This document shows positions 14,696 through 22,503 of a stretch of DNA of 57,789 nucleotides, in pieces. The notes beneath the pieces were generated by a model, which was not told the DNA's origin, searched no databases, and saw only the letters and a program-made list of their open reading frames with translations. Origin of the DNA: Salinivirgaceae bacterium (GTDB lineage Bacteria > Bacteroidota > Bacteroidia > Bacteroidales > SZUA-534); the NCBI GenBank assembly GCA_017551905.1, contig JAFZKK010000116.1:1-57789 (forward strand). The letters run 5' to 3'. A program made the position numbers and the translations under genes. Position 1 is the first letter of the stretch; each line of letters opens with the position of its first letter.

Positions 14696-15004
14696 ATGAA
14701 AAAGAGCAACAAAACCGACAGCAATCGCAGTCACAAGCACGACTTTCCCGATGAGGAGATTTGGAACACCGCCAACACTTTGGCGCGGCTCATTGCGCCC
14801 CGTTTGCGGGCCTTTGCCGCCATTGACAAGCACGGCTTTCCTGTCGGTTTTTCCGATATGCGCCAATGGAACAGCGCCATTCAGCAGATGGCCGATGCCT
14901 TCGAACTGATGAGCACCGTCCGCACGCTCACAGCCGACGAGGAAACCGCCGTAAGAACAGGGCTGGACCTTTTCTGCAAATACTACCGCAATTTATGGGA
15001 TTGA
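14696..15004 (+). CDS. Phage-type small protein (W-D/LF..Y..LWD family)
   Basis: Encodes 102 aa. The layout (Trp near the start, LARLIAPRLRAF, a 'G-x-P' turn, W-x5-M-x2-AFE, then GLDLFCKYYRNLWD at the very C-terminus) resembles small proteins common in phage genomes. The match is from memory of the pattern, and I know no assigned role. It is cytoplasmic and acidic, with no enzyme motif. It is first gene behind promoter copy 4 and 22 bp before gene D, so co-transcription is likely. Confidence 0.65.
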   Translation: MKKSNKTDSNRSHKHDFPDEEIWNTANTLARLIAPRLRAFAAIDKHGFPVGFSDMRQWNSAIQQMADAFELMSTVRTLTADEETAVRTGLDLFCKYYRNLWD

Positions 15005-15026
15005 CTAACTATCAACAATTTAAACA

Positions 15027-15569
15027 ATGAATCGAACAAACAAACCGCAAATTAAAGATTTGAAAACCAATCAAATCAGCGATGCCGAAGCCGCCACTCT
15101 CGTCAAAAACCGAATGCGAGAACTTGGCTTTGAGTACCAACTCAACGGGCGAACTTTGGAAATCAAACTCTTGCACAACAGAAAGTTAGTTGTGCACTTG
15201 CCCGACAATCCTGCCGCCGTGGAGCGAATGCTATTCCGTCTTCCGCAATATGCCGAGGCCGTCAACAGTGTGCCGAGCGAGTATCGGATAACGAGCCGTA
15301 CCCGCACCACCGACGATGTCCAAGCACTTGATAATCAAATCGCAAAGCCCACCACTACCGAAATCCCATTCGAAATGACCATTGAGGAGATAATCGTCCG
15401 TCTGTCCAAAAACCGCGAGTTGTCGCGCCAAACCGAAGGGTTGACAATGGCCGAGGTTGCGCAGCTCTGCGACGAAATGCCCGCCTACATAGATGCCATT
15501 GACAGCGTCCCGAGCAATTTCCGCATTCGCAAGTCGCTTCCGTGCGACAAGTGGGTGAGGGAATCGTAA
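15027..15569 (+). CDS. Unknown-family protein D (two modules only)
   Basis: Encodes 180 aa made almost wholly of the module found in A, B and C. Module 1 has LVKNRMRELGFEYQ, LEIKLLHNRKLVVHLP and EAVNSVPSEYRI. Module 2 is shortened (LSKNRELSRQ, then IDAIDSVPSNFRIRKSLPC). The C-terminal ~20 residues nearly equal those of C. With no extra N-terminal domain, this is the minimal form of the family. That argues the module folds and acts on its own, perhaps as a protein-protein or nucleic-acid-binding unit (inference). Confidence 0.8.
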   Translation: MNRTNKPQIKDLKTNQISDAEAATLVKNRMRELGFEYQLNGRTLEIKLLHNRKLVVHLPDNPAAVERMLFRLPQYAEAVNSVPSEYRITSRTRTTDDVQALDNQIAKPTTTEIPFEMTIEEIIVRLSKNRELSRQTEGLTMAEVAQLCDEMPAYIDAIDSVPSNFRIRKSLPCDKWVRES

Positions 15570-15600
15570 TTTAGATACATTTGAAACGAAATTTTGCGAT

Positions 15601-16176
15601 ATGAGGATACTTCACCTTTCCGATACTCACGGCCTTCACAATCAAATTGGCCATTTGCCCGAGGCCGATGTCATTGTCCATAGCGGCGATTTCACGCATT
15701 GCGGCACCGAGAAAGAGTGTCTCGATTTCCTGAATTGGTTTATCGCATTGCCCTACAAGCACAAGATTTTCGTTGTCGGTAATCACGATTTATGTCTTTA
15801 CGATGCCGATAATATCGAGGACCTGCCCGCCAACGTTCATTTTCTGCAAGACCGCGGCGTAACCGTCGATGGGGTGAGGTTCTATGGCACAGGTTTTATG
15901 CACTACCGCGCCATTCCGCCCGACACACAGGTGCTTGTCACTCACGAGCCCCCGCTCGGCATTCTCGACCGTGAGGAGAATCTCGGCATTGGCGAGTATG
16001 GCAGCACCGAGATTCGCAAACAGGTGTCGGCGTTGCCCGCCCTGCGTTTGCACCTTTTCGGCCACTCGCACAACGGATATGGCCTTTACCAAGAAAATGG
16101 TGTCACTTTCAGCAACGGCGCGCTTATGGCCTACGACATAAGAATTGAGCGTGAGCCGAGAGTGATAGAATTATGA
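15601..16176 (+). CDS. Calcineurin-like metallophosphoesterase
   Basis: Encodes 191 aa. All five metallophosphoesterase blocks are present: SDTHG, SGDFTHCG, GNHD, THEPP and GHSHNGYG. It should carry a dinuclear metal centre and hydrolyse a phosphomono- or diester. The size and motif spacing match compact MPPED/YfcE-like enzymes, and the substrate cannot be read from the sequence. It follows gene D by 31 bp on the same strand and is probably the last gene of the island unit behind promoter copy 4. Defence-linked phosphoesterases often act on nucleic acids or cyclic nucleotides, but that is inference. Confidence 0.88.
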   Translation: MRILHLSDTHGLHNQIGHLPEADVIVHSGDFTHCGTEKECLDFLNWFIALPYKHKIFVVGNHDLCLYDADNIEDLPANVHFLQDRGVTVDGVRFYGTGFMHYRAIPPDTQVLVTHEPPLGILDREENLGIGEYGSTEIRKQVSALPALRLHLFGHSHNGYGLYQENGVTFSNGALMAYDIRIEREPRVIEL

Positions 16177-16226
16177 CAATAATTTATTGAAGGTGTAAAG
16201 CAAATCTTTATCTCTTGTAGCGCCCG

Positions 16227-16280
16227 TGCAATTTCCGCATTCGCGCGGTGCTTCCTGGCGATAGGTGGGTGAGGAATTAA
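16227..16280 (+). pseudogene. Tail fragment of a fifth module-family gene
   Basis: Seventeen codons and a stop read CNFRIRAVLPGDRWVRN, matching the ends of proteins C and D (SNFRIRKSLPCDKWVRES). No upstream module remains. It is the right-hand trace of another duplicated copy, now only a C-terminal scrap. Confidence 0.75.
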
Positions 16281-16314
16281 TAATCGAAATCGAAAAACCT
16301 TAAATCTTACCCAC

Positions 16315-16378
16315 AAAAAAAGCGCCTCTCAATATAGAGAAGCGCTTTTTTCAATTATTCATCCCGATAACTATCGGG
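16315..16378. terminator. Bidirectional terminator and second hairpin
   Basis: An A-run, then AGCGCCTCTC / GAGAAGCGCT stem, then a T-run (16315-16351) can stop transcription from either side: the island on the left, the esterase gene on the right. A second perfect hairpin, CCCGATA-AC-TATCGGG (16363-16378), follows. They mark the right boundary of the island. Confidence 0.75.
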
Positions 16379-16396
16379 AATTCAATCCTTCAATCC

Positions 16397-18013
16397 TTAT
16401 TTTGCAGGTGCTGCAGCAGGAGCAGGTGCGGGACCGAAACCGAAGCCACCACCAAGGGTTGACTTAATCGGGTCGCCCATCTCTGAATTCTCAGCATCAG
16501 CGTCGTTCAGTTTAAAGAGCATAAACTTGTTGTTCTCTTTGGTGTATGGAGTCCATTCGCCACCTTGCGGGCCGTTCGGGTCGCTGTATTTTGCAAAGTT
16601 GGTCCAAGCGGTCAGCATCTTCTCTGAAAGGTCCCAGTCACCTTGAGTCCAAGGACGCCAGCAATGTTTGAGTGATTTAAATACAAACCACAAGTCAGAC
16701 GAGTGGAAAGCACCTTTCAGACGTTGAGTAACTTCTGGGTGTGAGCCGTCGTCAGGCAATGGACGGGCAAATTCATAAACATAGCATTTGTTGCCAATGC
16801 TGTCGCGGTTCAAGCCAAATGCGGCAATGCCACTTGACATATCACCCATATCGTCGAGAGTGTAACCCATCATATAAGGAACATCGGCAAGTGTGCCGTC
16901 GAGAGCTGCCTCATCGAAGCTTTCGCGAGAAACATAGCCATCAACCATCGGCATAGCAGTGATACCGCCAAAGTTGCCAGTTGCATTCGAATATATTGTG
17001 CCAACAGTATGCATAACTTCTGTTTCAGCGGCACGCATTTTAGCCAGTGTGTTGTAACCAGCCCAATCCATAATCACTTTAGTGTTGAATTCGGCACGTT
17101 GAAGAGCGTTAAGGTTTTCGGGAGCCTGCGGAGCTTTGTAAGCTGCAATTTTCTTTTCAGCAGGACGATTGCCAAAGTTGCCAAAGTTGAAACCTGCAGG
17201 CATACGCATACGGCCGCCACCCATTCCGCCAAGACCGCCAGCACTCATAATGACTGCCTTGTGGAAGAGACCACGGGCAAGCGGAGATTCGCAGATTGTG
17301 CGAACACTGCCGCCACCTGCACTTTGTCCGAAAATCATAACGTTGTCGGGGTCGCCACCGAATTGAGCAATATTTTTCTTAACCCATTTCAAAGATTCGA
17401 TTTGGTCCAGAATGCCATAGTTGCCCGATACGCCGTGCTCGCTTTCAGCCGACAGTTCGGGGTGGGCAAGGAATCCGAATACGCCAAGACGATAGTTGAT
17501 TGTTACAAGAACAACGTCTTTATTGCCCCATTCCTGACCGTCAAATTCGGGCTCTGTGCCAAAACCTTCGCGATAGCCACCGCCGTGAATCCAGACAGCA
17601 ACAGGAAGTTTCGCGTCAACTTTGCCCGAAGCCTTTGTCCAAACGTTCAGATAAAGGCAATCTTCAGAGAATGGTGCTTCGTCGCCATAGCCCCATTCGG
17701 TGTAGTAACCACCTTTATACTGAATGTGTTGGTAACTCGGGTTGGCAAAACGGTCGCATACCTTAACGCCTTCCCAAGGTTGAACAGGTTGCGGCTCTTT
17801 CCAGCGCAAATCGCGTATTGGTGCTGCAGCGTACGGAATGCCACGGTAAACAAGCACGCCTTCAGTTTCGGTCTTAACACCTTGAACCTGACCGCCCTCG
17901 ATGGTGAGCACAGGATTCTTCGAGTTGTCGCAGCACGATAGATTGCAGCCGCTGTTGTTGCAGCAACTAACCATTGTCAGCGCCGCAAATCCGAATAGAA
18001 TTGATTTTCTCAT
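16397..18013 (-). CDS. Type-B carboxylesterase lipoprotein
   Basis: Encodes 538 aa. The lipobox 'MVSC' (C17) predicts a lipoprotein. The alpha/beta-hydrolase core carries the oxyanion loop HGGGYREG (about 143-150) and nucleophile S231 in GQSAGGGS, with a likely catalytic His in AFHSSDLWF near the C-terminus. It belongs to the carboxylesterase/p-nitrobenzyl-esterase family, which in gut Bacteroidota often removes acyl or feruloyl groups from hemicellulose. The C-terminus ends in a Gly/Pro/Ala-rich tail. It lies 79 bp downstream of the GH3 gene and is probably co-transcribed with it, consistent with joint debranching and glycosidase action. The true substrate is unproven. Confidence 0.88.
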   Translation of the reverse strand: MRKSILFGFAALTMVSCCNNSGCNLSCCDNSKNPVLTIEGGQVQGVKTETEGVLVYRGIPYAAAPIRDLRWKEPQPVQPWEGVKVCDRFANPSYQHIQYKGGYYTEWGYGDEAPFSEDCLYLNVWTKASGKVDAKLPVAVWIHGGGYREGFGTEPEFDGQEWGNKDVVLVTINYRLGVFGFLAHPELSAESEHGVSGNYGILDQIESLKWVKKNIAQFGGDPDNVMIFGQSAGGGSVRTICESPLARGLFHKAVIMSAGGLGGMGGGRMRMPAGFNFGNFGNRPAEKKIAAYKAPQAPENLNALQRAEFNTKVIMDWAGYNTLAKMRAAETEVMHTVGTIYSNATGNFGGITAMPMVDGYVSRESFDEAALDGTLADVPYMMGYTLDDMGDMSSGIAAFGLNRDSIGNKCYVYEFARPLPDDGSHPEVTQRLKGAFHSSDLWFVFKSLKHCWRPWTQGDWDLSEKMLTAWTNFAKYSDPNGPQGGEWTPYTKENNKFMLFKLNDADAENSEMGDPIKSTLGGGFGFGPAPAPAAAPAK

Positions 18014-18092
18014 TTCAATTACGTTTTAAATAGTTGTTAAAATTTATTTCTGAATGGGGCGGGGGCACGTTGCCGCGTCCCCGTCCGATGAT

Positions 18093-20723
18093 TCATTTCA
18101 CTTCAAAATCGATTGATTTCAAATCTTTGTCGAGCGACGAGCAGCCATACAGAATCTGATATTTGCCCGCGCGTGTCGACAGTTCGTCAATCGAAGCGTC
18201 GTAATACTCAAACGAGCCGCCGTTGAGCGTGATTTCAGCCGTTTTGGTCTCGCCAGCGGCTAATTTCACACGTGTGAAGCCTTGCAGCGACTTGATTGGC
18301 GCTTCCGCATAATCCAGAGCCTTAACATAAACCTGCACAATCTCTTCGCCGTCGCGCTTGCCAGTGTTAGTAACAGGAATAGAGACAGTTACGCTGCCGT
18401 CCTTCGCCATTGATGCTGCCGACAGTTTGCCCTCGCCGTACTCGAAAGTGGTGTACGACAGGCCGTAACCGAAGGCGTAGAGCGGCGTTCCAGTGAAGTA
18501 TTTGTAGGTGCGGTTGTTCATACTGTAGTCAAGGAAATCGGGCAGGTCCGAGTTCGATGCGTAGAACGTTACAGGCAGTTTGCCCGACGGGTTGTAGTCG
18601 CCGAAGAGCACGTCAGCCAGTGCTTTTGCGCCGCCCTGACCAGCGTACCACGCTTGCAGCAGGCCGTCAACCTGATTCTCGATTGTCGCGAAAGCGATGG
18701 CCGAGCCCGAGCAGTTCACATAAACCACAGGCTTGCCAGTCTCGTGCATTGCCTTAATCATACGTTGCTGAACAGCAGGCAGTTCGATGTCGGCCTTGTC
18801 GCCGCCTTCGCCCTCAAGTTGGGCCGAGATGCCACCAATGACGATGATAACGTCAACGTCGTCGGCCATTTTCTTCTCTTCGGCAAAATCGGCGTATTTG
18901 CGCTCGCAGAAGTCGGCGCGCAACATTGCAAACGGGCCAGTGCCGCGCTTGTACTCAATGCTGATGTCGTAGGTTTGGCCAGCCTTGACGGGGAAGGTCT
19001 TGTACTGCACGCCACGGCGTCCGAATCCGAAGCCGAAACCGCCGCGTCCCATACCAGGTTTGGCGTCTTCAACAACCTTGCCGTTCACTTTAAATATGTA
19101 GCCGTTGTCCGACGAGATGGTGTAACTCAAATCGCCGCTGAAAGTTGCCTTGTATTGGCCTGTGATTCTGACCGAAAGGCTGTCGGTGCGGATGCCTTCG
19201 GCAAATCCGTAAGCGCCGAAAGTGCTGAAATTCAGAGTTGTATAGTCGCCCACAACGTCGGGTTGGCCTTTCAGTTCGCTGTTGTTGAAGAACTCAACTT
19301 TCACGCCCTTGCCGTCGTTGAAGTCGGGCAGATGATAGAACGTGTTGTAGTCGTCGGTCAACTCGCAAGCCTTTGAGTATTTGACGTTTGCGTTCGGCAG
19401 AGCGTTCTTGATGCCTTCCAAAAGCGAGTGAGTGTGCTCTTTGGTCGGCGAGCCGCCGTAGTTGCCTTCAAGCAGTTTGGCGTCGTCGGCGTTCGGGCCC
19501 ACAACAAGCACATTCTTAATGTCTTTCGACAATGGCAGAATACCGTTGTTCTTCAGCAGAACCATTGATTGGCGGGCGGCCTCTGTAGCCAGAGCGTCGT
19601 TCTCTTCGCTACTGATAACATCCTCGCCCAAGTTGGCCCAAGGCAGCATTTCAGCAGGGTCGAACATACCAAGTTCGAAGCGGCCGCGCAAGGTCTTGCG
19701 AAGGTGTCCGTCAAGGTCGGCTTCGGTAATCTTGCCTTCCTTAAGTGCCTCTGTCAGAACCATAAACACTTTGCCGCACTCAAGGTCGGTGCCGTTCAGA
19801 ACAGCGTCGACCGATGCCGACAGCGGACCGTCGTGGGTGCCGTGTTGGTTCTTGTTGTAGAAGTTGTTGATGGCGTCGCAGTCGGTCAGAATGATGGCGT
19901 CGTAGCCCCATTTGTCGCGAAGGATTTTCTGCAGCAGACGGTCGCTTGCGCAGCACGGAACGCCCTCGTAGCGGTTGTAGGCGCACATAAACTCACGAAC
20001 GTTGCCTTCGGTCACAAGTTTCTTGAACGCAGGCAGATAAGTTTCCCACAGGTCGCGCATTGAAACGCGGGCGTCGTATGAGTGGCGCAACGGTTCGGGA
20101 CCGCTGTGCACGGCGTAGTGTTTCGCACAAGCGTGAGTCTTGAAGTAGTGCTTGTCGTTGCCCTGCATACCCAGCACGGTCTGAACGCCCAGAACGCTTG
20201 TCAGATACGGGTCCTCGCCGCAAGTCTCTTGACCACGTCCCCAGCGCGGGTCACGGAAGATGTTCACATTGGGGCACCAGAATGTCAGTTCGGGGTTGCC
20301 AGGATAGTAGGTCACGCCCATTGGCACGTTAAAGAGCGACGAATCGCTGTGGTTGGTGCGGTTCCAGTTGGCGCGGGCCTCGTCCGACACCGTCGAGAAC
20401 ACGTTGTAGAACAGTTCGGGGCTGAACGAAGCGGCCATACCGATAGGCTGCGGATAAACCGTGTAGCCTTCCTGACGCACGCCGTGGCACGCTTCCGACC
20501 ACCAGTTGTACGACGGAATGCCCAATCGGTCAACCGACACTGATTTGTTCATCATCAATCCCACTTTCTCTTCAGGTGTGAGAAGCGATAGAAGGTTCTC
20601 AACTCGTTCGTCCACCGAGAGTTTCGGGTTTTGGAACGGATATTCGTATTTCTGACTGCAGGATACGAAACTGACCGCAACGGCGGCCAAAGCAAAAGGT
20701 TTGAAAAATCTGTTCATTTGCAT
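18093..20723 (-). CDS. GH3 beta-glycosidase lipoprotein with PA14 insert
   Basis: Encodes 876 aa. Lipobox 'FVSC' (C22). The GH3 N-terminal barrel includes WWSEACHGV, the KH(Y)A substrate loop (K201-H202) and nucleophile D281 in ILTDCDA. The GH3 C-terminal sandwich domain is interrupted by a PA14-like insert (about 465-610: VKVEFFNNSE, SYTISSDNGYIFKVNGK) and closed by a fibronectin-III-like domain (TNTGKRDGEEIVQVYV). The layout is that of Bacteroidota beta-xylosidases/beta-glucosidases. Translation starts at an ATG directly abutting the stop of the upstream DUF1573 gene (TAAATG), with a second ATG two codons on. This implies translational coupling. Aryl- or xylo-oligosaccharide hydrolysis is the likely role. 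Confidence 0.92.
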   Translation of the reverse strand: MQMNRFFKPFALAAVAVSFVSCSQKYEYPFQNPKLSVDERVENLLSLLTPEEKVGLMMNKSVSVDRLGIPSYNWWSEACHGVRQEGYTVYPQPIGMAASFSPELFYNVFSTVSDEARANWNRTNHSDSSLFNVPMGVTYYPGNPELTFWCPNVNIFRDPRWGRGQETCGEDPYLTSVLGVQTVLGMQGNDKHYFKTHACAKHYAVHSGPEPLRHSYDARVSMRDLWETYLPAFKKLVTEGNVREFMCAYNRYEGVPCCASDRLLQKILRDKWGYDAIILTDCDAINNFYNKNQHGTHDGPLSASVDAVLNGTDLECGKVFMVLTEALKEGKITEADLDGHLRKTLRGRFELGMFDPAEMLPWANLGEDVISSEENDALATEAARQSMVLLKNNGILPLSKDIKNVLVVGPNADDAKLLEGNYGGSPTKEHTHSLLEGIKNALPNANVKYSKACELTDDYNTFYHLPDFNDGKGVKVEFFNNSELKGQPDVVGDYTTLNFSTFGAYGFAEGIRTDSLSVRITGQYKATFSGDLSYTISSDNGYIFKVNGKVVEDAKPGMGRGGFGFGFGRRGVQYKTFPVKAGQTYDISIEYKRGTGPFAMLRADFCERKYADFAEEKKMADDVDVIIVIGGISAQLEGEGGDKADIELPAVQQRMIKAMHETGKPVVYVNCSGSAIAFATIENQVDGLLQAWYAGQGGAKALADVLFGDYNPSGKLPVTFYASNSDLPDFLDYSMNNRTYKYFTGTPLYAFGYGLSYTTFEYGEGKLSAASMAKDGSVTVSIPVTNTGKRDGEEIVQVYVKALDYAEAPIKSLQGFTRVKLAAGETKTAEITLNGGSFEYYDASIDELSTRAGKYQILYGCSSLDKDLKSIDFEVK

Positions 20724-21773
20724 TTAATTGTTATTATTAGTGAAAATTAGTTCCTTATATGGTCTTTGCGGGTCGTTGGTGAACAGGCGCACGCTGTATT
20801 TTCCGCCCGTTTTCGCCTCTGCCTTGACGGCGATTTTCCGCCCAGCCTTCACCACCGTTCCGTCGGCAATGCTCACCGTCACGCTCGCGGGCGATTCCAC
20901 CTTGTAAATCACCAGGTCGGCTTTTCCGTTGTTAGTCAGTTCGATAGTGCCCGACAGCGTCCCCGACAGCCAGCCGCTTTCGAGTTTCCCGACTGACGGA
21001 TATGTCTGCATATCAGGCCGTTCGGACGATTCGGCAGGTTTTGCCATTGCAATAGCCGAGATTGTTATCGGTGTCCGAGCCCGTTGCCCGTTGACAATCA
21101 GCCAGATGGTATCGTTGAAAGTTCGGAAAAGAGTCTTGTCGTCGGGCATTGTGTAGGTGATTGTCACTGCCGATTCGCGCCCAGCCTCAAGCCTGTACGG
21201 CGCCACGGCACGCAGTTCGGGCGTCGTGGTGGTCTGCACGTCAAGGTCCATTGCCTTGTCCGATGCGTTGGCTATATATACCTGTTTTTGAGCCATTTTG
21301 CCCTGATAGACATAGCCGAAAGGCATTGCCGTCTTGTTGGCGTAGAGCATATCGGCCAGCGTGTAGAAATATCGGTCCTGAATGCTGCGGTCGGCGGGCA
21401 CCACGTCGGCTTTGGTCGAGAGTGTGCCGAGCGAGCGTCCTTCGGTGTCAACAATCTCGATGGTGCGGAACGTCGGCCCCACAGCCCCCGACGGCGAGTA
21501 GGTGACAACCACGTCGGTCATTTTTCCAGGCTCGACGGGCGTGCTCAAAAAATCGGCATTGATGCACGAGCACCCAGGAATGGCGCGCGAGATGGCCACG
21601 CTGCGGTCGGAATTGTTCAGCAAATGGAACACGTGGCTCACAGGTCCGTCCGCCTCGCTGATGGTGCCGAAATCGTGCTCATAAATGTCGAAAACGGGCA
21701 TAGCACCACCACTTTGTGCCATAGCACAAAGCGATGTTAGTAGTGCGACAATGATAAGTGACAACCGTCTCAA
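20724..21773 (-). CDS. DUF1573 secreted protein
   Basis: Encodes 349 aa with an N-terminal signal peptide ending in AMAQ. Residues ~30-125 match DUF1573: DFGTISEADGPVSHVF, then PGCSCINADF, VEPGKMTDVVVTYSP. This is an Ig-like/ASH-type fold, normally with the 'CxC' seen here. A second similar beta-domain (about 265-345) ends with 'LFTNDPQRPYKELIFTNN'. DUF1573 proteins are periplasmic or surface beta-sandwich proteins common in Bacteroidota, with no firm function. It is first in a likely operon with GH3 and the carboxylesterase. Confidence 0.85.
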   Translation of the reverse strand: MRRLSLIIVALLTSLCAMAQSGGAMPVFDIYEHDFGTISEADGPVSHVFHLLNNSDRSVAISRAIPGCSCINADFLSTPVEPGKMTDVVVTYSPSGAVGPTFRTIEIVDTEGRSLGTLSTKADVVPADRSIQDRYFYTLADMLYANKTAMPFGYVYQGKMAQKQVYIANASDKAMDLDVQTTTTPELRAVAPYRLEAGRESAVTITYTMPDDKTLFRTFNDTIWLIVNGQRARTPITISAIAMAKPAESSERPDMQTYPSVGKLESGWLSGTLSGTIELTNNGKADLVIYKVESPASVTVSIADGTVVKAGRKIAVKAEAKTGGKYSVRLFTNDPQRPYKELIFTNNNN

Positions 21774-21789
21774 TCCGAAAGAAATTTTC

Positions 21790-21832
21790 CAAATTTATGC
21801 AAATTTTAATATAGTGAAGCAAAAAAGCGCTT
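21790..21832 (-). promoter_or_regulatory. Possible promoter for the DUF1573-GH3-esterase operon
   Basis: On the minus strand TTTTTTG (near 21830) is followed after about 22 nt by TAAATTTG (21797-21790), matching the Bacteroidota TTTG/TAnnTTTG pair. The start codon is at 21773. Confidence 0.35.
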
Positions 21833-21874
21833 GCTTAAATTTGGAGATGGCCAAACGGATGGTTGTCAGATTAA

Positions 21875-22252
21875 CTATTTGCGTGTCAGTAGGATTATCG
21901 ACAGAATCGAATCGACAAAAATGAAGAAGAAATAGGCGACCATGAAATTGATGCCCACGGCTGCGCCTTTGCCTGTCAGCGGAACGACAACCACAAACAG
22001 AAGAATCATCGCCAGAAGCATTTTTAACATATTCATGGCTATCACTATCAGTCCGGCCTGTGCGGGAAACGCTTTTTTCACCAAACACGAAAGACCGATG
22101 TGAAGCATCGTCAGACAGGCCAAAATGCCATAGATGACAAGCAGATGCGCCACACTGACCGATACAAACCCGGGGGCTAGCACCGCCAGCACAAAATGCG
22201 CTATAACAATCAACGCCGCAAGCAAAAAACTGAATGAAAAACGGTTATTCAT
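21875..22252 (-). CDS. Small four-TM membrane protein
   Basis: Encodes 125 aa from ATG 22252 (MNNRFSFSFLL). A longer frame from 22372 would run through repeat DNA and is rejected. There are four hydrophobic helices: about 7-28, 33-55, 66-88 and 98-118. No catalytic residues are seen. The size and topology recall small AtpI-like membrane proteins, but nothing here links it to ATP synthase, so I give no function. It lies downstream of hflX, separated by a repeat field. Confidence 0.65.
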   Translation of the reverse strand: MNNRFSFSFLLAALIVIAHFVLAVLAPGFVSVSVAHLLVIYGILACLTMLHIGLSCLVKKAFPAQAGLIVIAMNMLKMLLAMILLFVVVVPLTGKGAAVGINFMVAYFFFIFVDSILSIILLTRK

Positions 22253-22503
22253 AACGAAAACTAAAACGATAACGAAAATACTAACACTAACGATGACGAT
22301 AACGAAAACACTGACGTAAACCGTATTTTTTTTCGGACGTGGCAATGCCGCGTCCCTACATAGTACAGACATGCCATGGCGCGTCTCTACAGATTAAACA
22401 TTAATCATTAAACACTAACACTTACCTCTAAACTTTTAACTTAAAACTTATCACTTGTGCCTTATGCCTTATCACTTGTGCCTTGTGCCTTATCACTTGT
22501 AAC
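22253..22503 (+). repeat. Repeat field between hflX and the 4-TM gene
   Basis: Contains an ACTAACG/AACGATAACG array (about 22256-22320), then two palindromes: 22335-22355 (arms GGACGTGGCA / TGCCGCGTCC) and 22367-22386 (AGACATGCCATGGCGCGTCT). 'TTATCACTTGTGCC' words follow. About 130 bp from 22319 is almost identical to 56913 onward. No gene is seen. Confidence 0.8.

Noticed and set aside
1375-16176. The island as a prophage or integrative element
   Set aside because: No integrase, terminase, capsid, relaxase or attachment-site repeats are seen; only one phage-type small protein is present.
22252-22372. N-terminal extension of the 4-TM protein
   Set aside because: The added residues are a translation of the ACTAACG array and the palindrome; the internal ATG gives a normal membrane start.
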